In this document: piece after piece, positions 24,933 to 34,216 of the stretch | Layout: every line of letters begins with the position of its first letter | How positions within the stretch are numbered: the stretch's first letter is position 1 | Assembly: GCA_050300015.1 (NCBI GenBank) | Contig: JBNKWZ010000021.1 | Coordinates: 248,001 to 312,000 of the forward strand | Source of the DNA: CAYZQH01 sp050300015 | GTDB taxonomy: Bacteria > Pseudomonadota > Gammaproteobacteria > Pseudomonadales > Cellvibrionaceae | DNA: 64,000 nucleotides | Direction: 5' to 3' | The notes under the pieces: model-generated | Databases searched by the model: none | What the model saw: the letters and a program-made list of their open reading frames with translations, nothing else | Told to the model about the DNA's origin: nothing | Position numbers and translations under genes: made by a program

Positions 24933-26417
24933 ATGACTGAACAACCTATTGATGAAAACAAGCTCATTCAGGAGCGCCGCCAAAAACTCAATCAATTGCG
25001 CGAGGCTGGCAACGCATTCCCCAACCACTTTAGGCCAGAGCATCAGGCGGCCACCCTGCAATCCGCCGAAGGCGATAAGGACAAGGCGGAGCTGGAGGCT
25101 CTGGCGCAAAGGGTGAGTGTTGCTGGACGCGTGATTCGCAACCGCGGGGCTTTTATGGTCTTGCAAGATGGTTCAGGGCAAATTCAATTGTATGTGACCA
25201 AAGAAGCCCGGCCTTTCGCCAAAACGGTGGATTTGGGCGATATTATTGGTGTTGACGGGGTGTTGCACAAGTCAGGCAAGGGCGACTTGTATGTGAACAT
25301 GGAAACCTTTTGCATGTTGACTAAGTCATTGCGACCTTTGCCCGATAAGTTTCATGGCTTGGCCGATCAAGAGTTGCGTTATCGTCAGCGCTATGTCGAC
25401 TTGATCGCCAATCCAGAAGTGCGCGAAACCTTTGTGATGCGTTCAAAAATTGTTCAGTTTATTCGCAGTTACTTAAACCAAAACCACTTTTTAGAAGTGG
25501 AGACCCCTATGTTACAAAGCATTCCGGGGGGGGCCACGGCGCGTCCTTTTGTTACGCATCACAACGCGTTGGACATGGATATGTACTTGCGCATTGCCCC
25601 CGAGCTCTATTTAAAGCGTTTGGTGGTTGGTGGGTTTGAGCGGGTGTATGAAATTAACCGTAATTTTCGCAACGAAGGTTTAAGTACACGGCACAACCCA
25701 GAATTTACCATGCTGGAATTTTATCAGGCGTATGCCGATTACAATGACTTGATGGATTTGACCGAAGATATGTTGCGGGCATTGGCAAAGCAAGTGTTGG
25801 GTACCACGCTGGTGAGCAATACCGTCGGTGAAGATGAAGTGATCACTTATGATTTTGCACAGCCTTTTGCGCGGTTGAGCGTATTGGATGCGATATTGCA
25901 TTTCAACCCGGAGTTGTCAGTCGATCAGCTCAGTGATTTGGCAAGCGCTCGGCAAGTAGCCGAAGGCTTGGGGATTGCTCTCAAACAGGTTTGGGGGTTA
26001 GGTAAAATCCAAATTGAAATTTTCGAAAAGACGGTAGAGCACCGTTTGGTGCAGCCCACGTTTATCACGCGTTACCCTACCGAAGTCTCACCTTTGGCGC
26101 GCCGCAATGACGACGACCCCTTTGTTACAGACCGGTTTGAGTTTTTTGTGGGCGGACGAGAAATTGCCAATGGCTTTTCGGAGCTCAATGACGCTGAAGA
26201 TCAGGCCGAGCGGTTTAAGATGCAAGTGGCTGAAAAGGATGCTGGTGATTTAGAGGCGATGCACTACGACGCTGACTATGTTCGAGCGCTGGAGTACGGT
26301 TTGCCGCCTACTGCTGGAGAGGGGATCGGCATCGATCGGTTGGTGATGTTGCTGACCAACTCGCCCAGTATTCGCGACGTGCTGTTATTTCCACATATGC
26401 GGCCTGAGTCGTCGTAG
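24933..26417 (+). CDS. lysS: Lysyl-tRNA synthetase, class II
   Basis: Charges tRNA-Lys. The 494-residue protein has the N-terminal OB-fold anticodon domain (VSVAGRVIRNRGAFMVLQD) and the class II catalytic core with motif 1 (FLEVETPMLQSIPGGATARP), motif 2 (FRNEGLSTRHNPEFTMLE) and motif 3 (GEGIGIDRLVML). The ATG at 24933 gives TEQPIDENKLIQERRQK, a usual start. It follows prfB as in E. coli and is ended by the terminator at 26598. Confidence 0.98.
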   Translation: MTEQPIDENKLIQERRQKLNQLREAGNAFPNHFRPEHQAATLQSAEGDKDKAELEALAQRVSVAGRVIRNRGAFMVLQDGSGQIQLYVTKEARPFAKTVDLGDIIGVDGVLHKSGKGDLYVNMETFCMLTKSLRPLPDKFHGLADQELRYRQRYVDLIANPEVRETFVMRSKIVQFIRSYLNQNHFLEVETPMLQSIPGGATARPFVTHHNALDMDMYLRIAPELYLKRLVVGGFERVYEINRNFRNEGLSTRHNPEFTMLEFYQAYADYNDLMDLTEDMLRALAKQVLGTTLVSNTVGEDEVITYDFAQPFARLSVLDAILHFNPELSVDQLSDLASARQVAEGLGIALKQVWGLGKIQIEIFEKTVEHRLVQPTFITRYPTEVSPLARRNDDDPFVTDRFEFFVGGREIANGFSELNDAEDQAERFKMQVAEKDAGDLEAMHYDADYVRALEYGLPPTAGEGIGIDRLVMLLTNSPSIRDVLLFPHMRPESS

Positions 26418-26766
26418 TGGGTTATGCCATTGAAAGTTAAAGCATCCCAATGGGGGGTGCCGGAGTAACGCGATCCTAGGGCTCAAGGCTCCATTGTGAC
26501 TGGGCTTAGTGGTGTTGTGCTTGCGCCTTTTGCATCAAGGCGCGCACAGTGGGTGTTTGGAGAAATGGCGGATAATTTGCCGTTGTCTCTCTGTTTAGCC
26601 CTCGCTCGACAGTGATCGAGCGAGGGCTTTTTTGTGCCACAAGATGGGTGTGAAAGTATTCGCCGGTGGGCTATTTTATAGTACCTACGCGCTGCCTGGA
26701 TTCTGTTGTGACGCACACCCACAGACCGTCTACACTTAAGGCAATTCATCGTGCAAAGGGGTCCAA
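26418..26766. other. Intergenic region between lysS and the PilZ gene
   Basis: This 349-bp gap contains the lysS terminator (26598-26633), described separately, and then about 130 bp that should carry the promoter of the PilZ gene. No credible small gene is seen. Confidence 0.5.
26598..26633 (+). terminator. Rho-independent terminator after lysS
   Basis: GCCCTCGCTCGA and TCGAGCGAGGGC form a perfect 12-bp stem around the loop CAGTGA, followed by a run of six T. It lies 180 bp after the lysS stop. Confidence 0.92.
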
Positions 26767-27147
26767 ATGGACAATCAACCCATCGAGCGCCGTCAATTCA
26801 GTCGTGTCACTTTCGACGCGGTGGTCACGGTGTCGCAAGAAGATCAAAAGTTTACCGCGCAATTGGTGGACATCTCTTTAAATGGGGTATTGATTACGAC
26901 CCCTCATAAGTACGAGCTGCGCACGGATCGCCCCTGTTCGATAGCGGTGCGTTTATCGCAGGATGTGAATATCGCCATGCAAGTTTCCTTGGTCCACTCC
27001 AGTAGCCAGACCTTAGGGTTTCATTGCACCAGTATTGATATGGACAGCATGACGCACCTGCGCCGCTTGGTGGAAAGCAATTTACCGGGTGAATCCGCTT
27101 CAGAGCGCGTGTTAAACGAGCTGCTGAAGCGGCACAAAATGGGTTGA
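26767..27147 (+). CDS. PilZ domain protein, probable c-di-GMP receptor
   Basis: A 126-residue single-domain PilZ protein. The two c-di-GMP-binding motifs are visible: the RxxxR motif in ERRQFSRVTFDA (about residues 6-10) and the D-x-S-x-x-G motif in VDISLNGVLI (about 35). Binding would signal changes in motility, attachment or polymer secretion. AAGGGGT precedes the ATG. It converges on ettA with only 10 bp between stops. The window also encodes a c-di-GMP phosphodiesterase candidate at 54821. Confidence 0.9.
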   Translation: MDNQPIERRQFSRVTFDAVVTVSQEDQKFTAQLVDISLNGVLITTPHKYELRTDRPCSIAVRLSQDVNIAMQVSLVHSSSQTLGFHCTSIDMDSMTHLRRLVESNLPGESASERVLNELLKRHKMG

Positions 27148-27157
27148 TGCCCGTGGG

Positions 27158-28822
27158 CTAGCCTTTTAACGGCTTGTATTTCATGCGTTTGGGTTGGGCA
27201 TTACTGCCTTTTCTCGCTAAAAAGTCCTCGTGGTATTCAGAATAGTTGCCCTCAAAAAACACCGCTTCGCTGTCGCCTTCATAAGCCAAAATGTGCGTGG
27301 CGACACGATCTAAAAACCACCGATCATGAGAAATCACCAAAGCAGAACCTGGAAAGGCTTGAATGGCTTCTTCCAGGGCGCGCAAGGTTTCCACATCCAA
27401 ATCGTTGGACGGCTCATCCAGTAGTAACACATTGGCCCCCTGTTTTAAGGTGTTGGCCAGGTGCAGTCGGCCGCGTTCCCCTCCGGACAGTTCGCCCACG
27501 CGCTTTTGCTGGTCGGTGCCTTTAAAGTTAAATCGCCCAACGTAGGAGCGTGAGCTTACTTCGTAATTCCCGATTTTTAGAATGTCGTGGCCACCCGAGA
27601 CAGCCTCCCAAACAGTGGCATTGTTGTCTAGGTTTTCTCGTCCCTGTTCTACGTAGGCCACATTGACGGTGTCACCCACAATGATTTCACCCGAGTCTGG
27701 CGTTTCTGTGCCGGCGATCATTCTAAATAGTGTGGATTTGCCCGCGCCGTTACCACCCACAATGCCCACAATGGCACCCTTGGGTACGGTAAAGGTGAGG
27801 TTTTGCAGTAAACACCGCTCACCAAACCCTTTGGTCACTTGGTGAAACTCAATGACCTTGTCGCCTAGACGCTCGCCGGGTGGAATGTAAATTTCATTGG
27901 TTTCGTTGCGCTTTTGAAACTCTTGAGACTGCATTTCTTCAAAGCGGTTGAGGCGTGCTTTGTTCTTGGCGTGACGTCCCTTAGGGTTCTGACGTACCCA
28001 CTCCAATTCGGCCTTCAAGGCTTTTTGTTGGGCGGCTTCCGAGCGCTCTTCCTGTGCTAGGCGTTTTTCCTTGGCTTCTAGCCAGGTGGAATAATTGCCC
28101 TCGTAGGGGATGCCATGTCCACGGTCTAATTCGAGTATCCACCCGGCGGCATTGTCCAAAAAGTACCGGTCATGGGTAATGGCCACAACGGTACCTGAGA
28201 AGTTGACCAGAAATTGCTCTAACCAATACACCGATTCGGCATCAAGGTGGTTGGTCGGTTCGTCCAGGAGTAGCATATCGGGGCGTGAAAGCAGTAGTCG
28301 GCAGAGGGCCACTCGGCGCTTTTCGCCCCCGGATAGCGTCTCCACCGTCGCGTCCCAAGGGGGAAGGCGCAGAGCGTCTGCCGCGACTTCTAAGGTGTGG
28401 TCCAAGTTGTGGGCATCCCAGGCTTGAATAATGTTTTCAAGTTTTTCCTGTTTTTTCGCCAGCGCGTCAAAATCGGCATCGGGTTCAGCGTAGGCAGCGT
28501 AGAGAGCGTCTAGGTCGGCCAATGCATCGACAGCCTCCTGAACGCCTTCGAGTACGTTGCCGCGTACATCTTTTTCGGGGTTCAGTTCGGGCTCCTGTGC
28601 CAAATAGCCCACTTTAATATCTGGCATTGGTCGAGCTTCACCCAGGTAATCCGTGTCGACACCGGCCATGATGCGCAGCAAAGTGGATTTACCTGAACCA
28701 TTTAGACCTAACACGCCAATTTTGGCGCCAGGAAAGAAAGAAAGTGAGATATCTTTTAATATTTCACGTTTAGGTGGCACCACCTTGCCCACGCGATTCA
28801 TGGTGAAAACGTATTGCGCCAT
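27158..28822 (-). CDS. ettA: Energy-dependent translational throttle protein EttA (ABC-F)
   Basis: A soluble ABC-F ATPase that binds the ribosomal E site and gates elongation by energy state. The 554 residues hold two ABC domains: Walker A GLNGSGKST and GGNGAGKST, signature motifs LSGGEKRRVAL and LSGGERGRLHL, and Walker B motifs LLLDEPTNHLD and LLLDEPSNDLD. The linker contains the EttA-type PtIM region (KGRHAKNKARLNRFEEMQ). Length and start (AQYVFTMNRVGKVVPPKREI) match E. coli EttA. TAGGAGG stands before ATG 28822. Confidence 0.97.
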   Translation of the reverse strand: MAQYVFTMNRVGKVVPPKREILKDISLSFFPGAKIGVLGLNGSGKSTLLRIMAGVDTDYLGEARPMPDIKVGYLAQEPELNPEKDVRGNVLEGVQEAVDALADLDALYAAYAEPDADFDALAKKQEKLENIIQAWDAHNLDHTLEVAADALRLPPWDATVETLSGGEKRRVALCRLLLSRPDMLLLDEPTNHLDAESVYWLEQFLVNFSGTVVAITHDRYFLDNAAGWILELDRGHGIPYEGNYSTWLEAKEKRLAQEERSEAAQQKALKAELEWVRQNPKGRHAKNKARLNRFEEMQSQEFQKRNETNEIYIPPGERLGDKVIEFHQVTKGFGERCLLQNLTFTVPKGAIVGIVGGNGAGKSTLFRMIAGTETPDSGEIIVGDTVNVAYVEQGRENLDNNATVWEAVSGGHDILKIGNYEVSSRSYVGRFNFKGTDQQKRVGELSGGERGRLHLANTLKQGANVLLLDEPSNDLDVETLRALEEAIQAFPGSALVISHDRWFLDRVATHILAYEGDSEAVFFEGNYSEYHEDFLARKGSNAQPKRMKYKPLKG

Positions 28823-29017
28823 TGCGGCCTCCTAAAGGTCTGAATTGCCGCGCAGGTTAACCATGTCAATGGGAATTTTCAATGCTAACCGCAGTGGCTT
28901 TTCAAACCGCCGCCTACAAAGGCAAAAACCCTTGTAAAAGCGCTTAAAAAGCCGCGGTCGTACGGGTTTTAGTGTACAATCGCGCGCTTATTTGCCAGTT
29001 TGAATTCGAGGACCCCC

Positions 29018-30283
29018 ATGTTTGACAAGACCTTAACGGTTGCTGACTTCGACCCGGAGATCTGGGCTGCCATCCAAAATGAAGGCCGCCGCCAGGAAGA
29101 GCACATTGAACTGATCGCATCGGAGAATTACACCAGTCCCTTGGTGATGAAGGCTCAGGGCTCCAAACTCACCAATAAGTACGCCGAAGGGTATCCCAGT
29201 AAGCGCTACTACGGCGGTTGTGAATACGTGGACCAAGCAGAGGCTTTGGCCATTGAACGAGCAAAAACGCTCTTCGGTGCGGATTACGCCAACGTACAAC
29301 CCCATTCGGGCTCTCAAGCCAATGCTGCCGTGTATCAAGCGTTGTTGAATCCTGGGGATACGGTATTGGGAATGAGCTTGGCTCATGGTGGCCATTTGAC
29401 TCACGGCGCTAAGGTCAACTTCTCAGGTAAAACCTATAACGCTGTACAGTATGGCTTGAATACTGAAACCGGTGAGGTGGACTACGACGAAGTGGCCGCA
29501 CTGGCACGGGAGCACAAACCCAAGATGATTGTGGCGGGTTTTAGTGCATACAGTCAGGTCATGGATTGGCAAAAATTCCGCGACATTGCCAATGAGGTGG
29601 GCGCATACCTCTTGGTGGACATGGCGCATGTGGCAGGCTTAGTGGCTGCAGGTGTTTACCCGTCGCCAGTGCAAATTGCCGATGTCACCACCTCCACGAC
29701 CCACAAAACCCTGCGTGGACCACGTGGCGGCATTATTCTCGCCAAGGCTAACGAAGAGATTGAAAAGAAACTCAATTCTGCTGTGTTTCCCGGTGGGCAA
29801 GGTGGTCCGCTGATGCACGTCATTGCGGCTAAGGCGATCTGCTTTAAAGAGGCAATGAAAGAAGAGTACAAAACGTATCAGCAACAAGTCGTGCGCAATG
29901 CCAAAGTGATGGCGGCAACGTTTATTGAGCGCGGCCTAAAGATTGTGTCCGGCGGCACTGAAAATCACTTGATGTTGGTGGACTTAATTGGCAAAGATTA
30001 CACCGGTAAAGATGCCGACGCCGCATTGGGGAATGCCAATATTACGGTGAATAAAAATGCTGTGCCCAACGACCCACGATCGCCCTTTGTTACTAGCGGC
30101 TTGCGGGTCGGTACCCCTGCCATTACCACACGCGGATTCACCGAGTCGGAGTGCCAAACACTCGCGCATTGGATGTGTGATGTGCTGGATAGTTTAGAGG
30201 CCGGTACGTCGGAAACCGTGATTGCTGAAGTCAAAGCGAAAGTGTTGGCTTTGTGTAAAGACTTTCCCGTCTATGGGGCTTAG
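29018..30283 (+). CDS. glyA: Serine hydroxymethyltransferase
   Basis: A PLP enzyme that interconverts serine and glycine and supplies one-carbon units. The 421 residues show LIASENYTSPLVMKAQGS, PHSGSQANAAVY, and the PLP Lys230 in VTTSTTHKTLRGPRGG. I chose ATG 29018 (FDKTLTVADFDPEIW) rather than an in-frame ATG 18 bp upstream, because the family starts there and GAGG lies in front. A terminator follows at 30313. Confidence 0.98.
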   Translation: MFDKTLTVADFDPEIWAAIQNEGRRQEEHIELIASENYTSPLVMKAQGSKLTNKYAEGYPSKRYYGGCEYVDQAEALAIERAKTLFGADYANVQPHSGSQANAAVYQALLNPGDTVLGMSLAHGGHLTHGAKVNFSGKTYNAVQYGLNTETGEVDYDEVAALAREHKPKMIVAGFSAYSQVMDWQKFRDIANEVGAYLLVDMAHVAGLVAAGVYPSPVQIADVTTSTTHKTLRGPRGGIILAKANEEIEKKLNSAVFPGGQGGPLMHVIAAKAICFKEAMKEEYKTYQQQVVRNAKVMAATFIERGLKIVSGGTENHLMLVDLIGKDYTGKDADAALGNANITVNKNAVPNDPRSPFVTSGLRVGTPAITTRGFTESECQTLAHWMCDVLDSLEAGTSETVIAEVKAKVLALCKDFPVYGA

Positions 30284-30312
30284 CCAACCCCTCGGGAGAT
30301 AACCACTTACCT

Positions 30313-30337
30313 AGGGGCGGCATAACCGCCCCTTTTT
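30313..30337 (+). terminator. Rho-independent terminator after glyA
   Basis: AGGGGCGG and CCGCCCCT form an 8-bp stem around CATAA with five T after it. It sits between the glyA stop and the nrdR start, only 17 bp before the latter, so it insulates the rib cluster from glyA. Confidence 0.85.
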
Positions 30338-30353
30338 GTTGGGAGTGAACCCA

Positions 30354-30818
30354 TTGCATTGTCCTTTTTGCACGCAAACCGAGACCAAAGTGATTGATTC
30401 ACGATTGGTGGCAGAAGGCGCCCAGGTCCGTCGCCGCCGTGAATGTCAGCAGTGTCACGAGCGATTTACGACCTTTGAACAGGCAGAATTGGTGATGCCA
30501 CGAGTCATCAAGCAGGACGGTACGCGTGAGCCGTTTGATGAGCAAAAGTTGCGTGCGGGGTTGCTGCGCGCGCTGGAGAAGCGCCCTGTCAGTGTGGAAG
30601 CCATCGAAGCCACCGTGAACAATATTATTAAGGAATTACAGGCTACCGGTGAGCGCGAAGTAAAATCGCTGTACGTGGGGGAAAAGGTCATGAGTGCACT
30701 GCGTAAGTTAGATGGCGTGGCGTATGTGCGATTTGCCTCCGTTTACCGAAGCTTTCAAGATATCAGCGAATTTAGGCAAGAAATTGAGCGTCTAGAACAA
30801 AAGCCTGCCAATGACTGA
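30354..30818 (+). CDS. nrdR: Transcriptional repressor NrdR
   Basis: Represses ribonucleotide reductase genes by sensing ATP/dATP. The 154-residue protein has a zinc ribbon (HCPFC..., RRECQQCHERFTTFE) and an ATP-cone domain (PRVIKQDGTREPFDEQKL). I chose TTG 30354, which gives the invariant start HCPFCTQTETKVIDSRL, with GGGAGTG before it. An upstream TTG at 30336 lies inside the terminator. Its stop overlaps the ribD start, as is usual at the head of rib clusters. Confidence 0.96.
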   Translation: MHCPFCTQTETKVIDSRLVAEGAQVRRRRECQQCHERFTTFEQAELVMPRVIKQDGTREPFDEQKLRAGLLRALEKRPVSVEAIEATVNNIIKELQATGEREVKSLYVGEKVMSALRKLDGVAYVRFASVYRSFQDISEFRQEIERLEQKPAND

Positions 30819-31887
30819 GCATGAAGCCTTTATGCAGCGTGCCATTGAGTTGGCCAGTGAAGGCTTGTACACCGCCGCACCCAACCCTAGGGTCGGGTGC
30901 GTCTTGGTGCGATCCGGCAGCATCATAGGTGAGGGGTTTCACCTAAAAGCCGGTGAGCCCCACGCAGAGGTAAATGCTTTGCACTCGGTGGCAGGAGATG
31001 CGCGAGGCGCTACAGCCTATGTCACTCTAGAGCCTTGTAGTCATCAAGGTAAAACGGGCCCCTGTGCGCAAGCCTTGTTGGCGGCCGGGGTCTCTCAGGT
31101 GGTCTATGGCATGGAAGACCCCAATCCACTGGTATCGGGCCAAGGGCTTGCACAACTGAAGGCGGCGGGCGTCACGGTGGTGGGTCCTATTTTACAGGAG
31201 GCTGCAAAGGCCCTCAATCCGGGTTTTATTAAGCGGATGACCACTGGCAAACCTTGGGTACGTGTCAAAATCGCTGCAAGCTTAGACGGGCGCACAGCGA
31301 TGCCCAGTGGTGAAAGCCAGTGGATCACCAGTGGGCATGCGAGACAAGATGTTCAGCATTGGCGGGCGAGGTCGTGCGCTATAGTCACTGGAGTTGCGTC
31401 GGTTTTATCCGACGATCCGGCACTGACGGTGCGAGCGCCTGAGTTTGGGCCTCACCCTCGTCAACCCCTAAGAGTGATTGTTGACAGTCGGCTGCGAACG
31501 CCTGATACGGCACAAATGTTGGTGGGTGGCGAAACGGTGATTGCCACCTGTGCTTTTGCTCAACCCGGTCGATACGGCGTCCCGGTGTGGGGCTTAGCGG
31601 GCAAAAACGGGCGGGTTGATTTAGCGGCACTGATCACGCGCTTGGCGCAAGAGCAGTGCAACGAGGTAATGGTTGAAGCGGGTCCCACATTGGCCGGTGC
31701 CTTTGTTGAAGAAGGTTTGGTGGATGAATTGGTGGTGTATTTGGCGCCGAAGCTTCTGGGTAGTGAGGCGCGCCCTATGATGCAATTACCACTGACACAA
31801 TTGAGTGAAGCGATAGAGTGGCAAATGATAGAAATGTCCACGGTTGGGCCAGATATTCGGCTGGTATTCCAACCTAAGGGTAAGTGA
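30811..31887 (+). CDS. ribD: Bifunctional diaminohydroxyphosphoribosylaminopyrimidine deaminase / 5-amino-6-(5-phosphoribosylamino)uracil reductase
   Basis: Performs the second and third steps of riboflavin synthesis. The deaminase domain (residues 1 to about 145) shows the zinc motifs HAEVNAL and PCSHQGKTGPC. The NADPH reductase domain (about 150-358) includes VRVKIAASLDGRTAM and the GGETVIATC-type core. The ATG at 30811 overlaps the nrdR stop by 8 bp. ribE follows, one base after the stop. Confidence 0.97.
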   Translation: MTEHEAFMQRAIELASEGLYTAAPNPRVGCVLVRSGSIIGEGFHLKAGEPHAEVNALHSVAGDARGATAYVTLEPCSHQGKTGPCAQALLAAGVSQVVYGMEDPNPLVSGQGLAQLKAAGVTVVGPILQEAAKALNPGFIKRMTTGKPWVRVKIAASLDGRTAMPSGESQWITSGHARQDVQHWRARSCAIVTGVASVLSDDPALTVRAPEFGPHPRQPLRVIVDSRLRTPDTAQMLVGGETVIATCAFAQPGRYGVPVWGLAGKNGRVDLAALITRLAQEQCNEVMVEAGPTLAGAFVEEGLVDELVVYLAPKLLGSEARPMMQLPLTQLSEAIEWQMIEMSTVGPDIRLVFQPKGK

Positions 31888-31888
31888 T

Positions 31889-32542
31889 ATGTTCACAGGT
31901 ATAATTGAAGCGGTTGGCGAGGTGGCGGCACTAGAGCGAAAAGGCCGCGACTTACGTCTGTATGTACGTGCGACCCAGTGGCAGTGGCAAGATGTGGCTC
32001 TGGGTGACTCTATCGCGACCAATGGTGTGTGCTTAACCGCCATTGAATTGCCCGGCGACGGTTTTTGGGCGGATGTCTCCGTGGAAACCCTGACCCACAC
32101 CACCATTGGGCAATGGCAAATTGGTACGCCTGTAAACCTTGAAAAGGCGTTGATGCCCACCTCTCGGTTGGGGGGGCATATCGTGAGTGGCCACGTGGAT
32201 GGTCAAGGCGAGGTCTTGCGAAGACACGCCGATGCGCGTTCAGAGCGTTTTGAAATCCAAATGCCCGAGTCTCTGGCCCGATATGTGGCCCAAAAGGGGT
32301 CAATCACGATAGATGGCATCAGTTTAACGGTCAATAGCGTGAGTGACACCGTGTTTAGCGTGAATATCGTGCCCCACACGTTCGCTAACACGGTTATGGG
32401 GCATTACCAGGCGGGCACGGCCGTGAATTTAGAAGTGGATGTGTTGGCACGCTATTTAGAGCGATTGCTCCAAGGTCAACGCCCAACTGATGAGCGCCCG
32501 CTAACCAGTGCATTCTTGGCCGAACACGGCTTTATGAAATAG
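31889..32542 (+). CDS. ribE: Riboflavin synthase, alpha subunit
   Basis: Converts two lumazines to riboflavin plus a pyrimidine. The 217-residue protein has two similar lumazine-binding barrels, each starting in the typical way (FTGIIEAVGEV; GGHIVSGHVDGQGEV). The ATG at 31889 is one base after the ribD stop. A longer frame from 31844 lies inside ribD and is rejected. In E. coli the same enzyme is ribC (also named ribE). Confidence 0.96.
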   Translation: MFTGIIEAVGEVAALERKGRDLRLYVRATQWQWQDVALGDSIATNGVCLTAIELPGDGFWADVSVETLTHTTIGQWQIGTPVNLEKALMPTSRLGGHIVSGHVDGQGEVLRRHADARSERFEIQMPESLARYVAQKGSITIDGISLTVNSVSDTVFSVNIVPHTFANTVMGHYQAGTAVNLEVDVLARYLERLLQGQRPTDERPLTSAFLAEHGFMK

Positions 32543-32556
32543 TGGATGAGGCACAC

Positions 32557-33678
32557 GTGGAACTGAACACAGTAGAAGAGTTAATCAATGACATTCGCCT
32601 CGGTAAGATGGTGATCTTGATGGACGACGAAGATCGCGAAAATGAGGGTGATCTGGTGATGGCCGCGTCCAATGTGCGTCCAGAGGACATCAATTTTATG
32701 GCCAAACACGCGCGGGGGTTAATTTGTCTCACCTTGACGGAGTCGCGCTGTAAACAATTGGGTTTGCCGCTCATGGTCAGTGACAATCTCGCCCCTCACG
32801 CCACCAACTTTACCGTTTCAATCGAGGCGGCTCGGGGCGTGACCACAGGTATCAGTGCGGCAGACCGTGCTACCACCATTCATGCGGCCGTTAAACGTGA
32901 CGCCGTGCCAACTGATATTGTGCAGCCAGGCCATATCTTTCCGGTGATGAGTCAAGCCGGCGGGGTGTTGAGTCGCGCGGGGCACACTGAGGCGGGTTGT
33001 GACCTGGCGCGTCTCGCGGGGTTTGAGGCCTCTGCGGTGATTGTGGAAATCATGAATGAAGATGGCTCGATGGCGCGCCGTGGCGATTTGGAACAGTTTG
33101 CACAAACCTATGATATTAAAATAGGCACCATCGCGGATTTGATTCAATACCGAACCGTGAACGAAAAGACGGTGAATTGTGTCAACGAGCGCCTGGTTCA
33201 GACCTATTTTGGTGATTTTGCATTGCGTACCTATTTGGATGAAGCACGCAATGAAAGGCATTTCGCGTTGGTAAAAGGCGATATTACTGAAGAAGAGCCC
33301 ACGCTGGTGCGAGTACACGTGAGCAGCACTGCGCGGGATGTGTTGGGTATTGTGAGACCGGATGATACAGGCTATGTGCCGTGGAATTTTCAGTCGGCGA
33401 TGAAAACCATCGCCGAGGAAGGCAAAGGCGTATTGGTCTTGATTTGTCACAATGAAACCACCGAGGAAATCGAGGAAAGTATTGATTGGATGATTTCGGG
33501 TAAACAAATGCGGCCCCGGCATGACTTGGCTTACAAGCAGGTGGGTACCGGCTCGCAAATATTGAAAGACATTGGTGTCAAAAAAATGAAATTGATGAGT
33601 GCGCCTTATCGCTTTAAAGCCATATCCGGTTTTAATTTAGAAGTGTCTGAGTATGTGGAAACGCCACCACTGACTTGA
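32557..33678 (+). CDS. ribBA: RibBA: 3,4-dihydroxy-2-butanone-4-phosphate synthase fused to a degenerate GTP cyclohydrolase II domain
   Basis: The N-terminal half (about 1-200) is a complete RibB: DDEDRENEGDLVMAA with the metal/substrate acidic residues, HAVKRDAVP-like sequence, and the RxGHTEAGCDLARLAG motif. The C-terminal half aligns with GTP cyclohydrolase II in length and order, but it has no Cys zinc triad and no GQEGRGIGL motif. That half is probably inactive or structural. An intact RibA is encoded at 36140, which fits. I chose GTG 32557 (ATGAGG before it), with GTG 32542 as an alternative overlapping ribE. Confidence 0.93.
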   Translation: MELNTVEELINDIRLGKMVILMDDEDRENEGDLVMAASNVRPEDINFMAKHARGLICLTLTESRCKQLGLPLMVSDNLAPHATNFTVSIEAARGVTTGISAADRATTIHAAVKRDAVPTDIVQPGHIFPVMSQAGGVLSRAGHTEAGCDLARLAGFEASAVIVEIMNEDGSMARRGDLEQFAQTYDIKIGTIADLIQYRTVNEKTVNCVNERLVQTYFGDFALRTYLDEARNERHFALVKGDITEEEPTLVRVHVSSTARDVLGIVRPDDTGYVPWNFQSAMKTIAEEGKGVLVLICHNETTEEIEESIDWMISGKQMRPRHDLAYKQVGTGSQILKDIGVKKMKLMSAPYRFKAISGFNLEVSEYVETPPLT

Positions 33679-33751
33679 ACGAAAATGTCGGCCTGTGGTT
33701 AATGCGTGAGCGCCTTAATTTGAGTCTGAATAGTGATAAACGAGTAGGGTT

Positions 33752-34216
33752 ATGAAAAAAATTGAAGGGGATTTTAGTGCGGCAAACGGCCGATACGTTT
33801 TGTTGGTTAGTCGTTGGAATAGCTTTGTGGTGGAACACTTAAAAGCGGGTGCCTTAGATACGTTGCAGCGTCACGGTATCGGCGAGGACAGTATCGATGT
33901 GGTGTATGCCCCCGGCGCCTTTGAATTTCCCTTGGTTGCGCAAAAGCTTGCAGCCACAGGGCAGTACAATGCGATCATCGCACTGGGTGCGGTGATCCGT
34001 GGAGGCACCCCCCATTTTGAATATGTGGCAGGGGAATGCACCAAAGGCTTGGCGCAGGTTTCTTTAAATAGCGGTATTCCGGTGGCCTTTGGCGTGCTCA
34101 CGGTGGACTCTATTGAACAAGCGATTGAGCGCTCTGGCACCAAAGCCGGCAACAAGGGCGCGGAAGCGGCGACCACGGCACTTGAAATGGTCTCTTTATT
34201 GGGCAAGATTGGATGA
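33752..34216 (+). CDS. ribH: 6,7-dimethyl-8-ribityllumazine synthase
   Basis: Makes lumazine, the direct riboflavin precursor, as an icosahedral shell. The 154 residues carry the family motifs VSRWNSFVVEHLKAGALDTL, PGAFEFPLVAQKL and ALGAVIRGGTPHFEYV (catalytic His in the last). The start is ATG with GGGTT upstream. It overlaps nusB by 4 bp (ATGA). ribE/ribH naming varies between species. Confidence 0.97.
   Translation: MKKIEGDFSAANGRYVLLVSRWNSFVVEHLKAGALDTLQRHGIGEDSIDVVYAPGAFEFPLVAQKLAATGQYNAIIALGAVIRGGTPHFEYVAGECTKGLAQVSLNSGIPVAFGVLTVDSIEQAIERSGTKAGNKGAEAATTALEMVSLLGKIG

Noticed and set aside
30300..33760. FMN riboswitch in the riboflavin cluster
   Set aside because: Gaps between the rib genes are too short or overlapping, and I could not find the conserved FMN-aptamer motifs in them.
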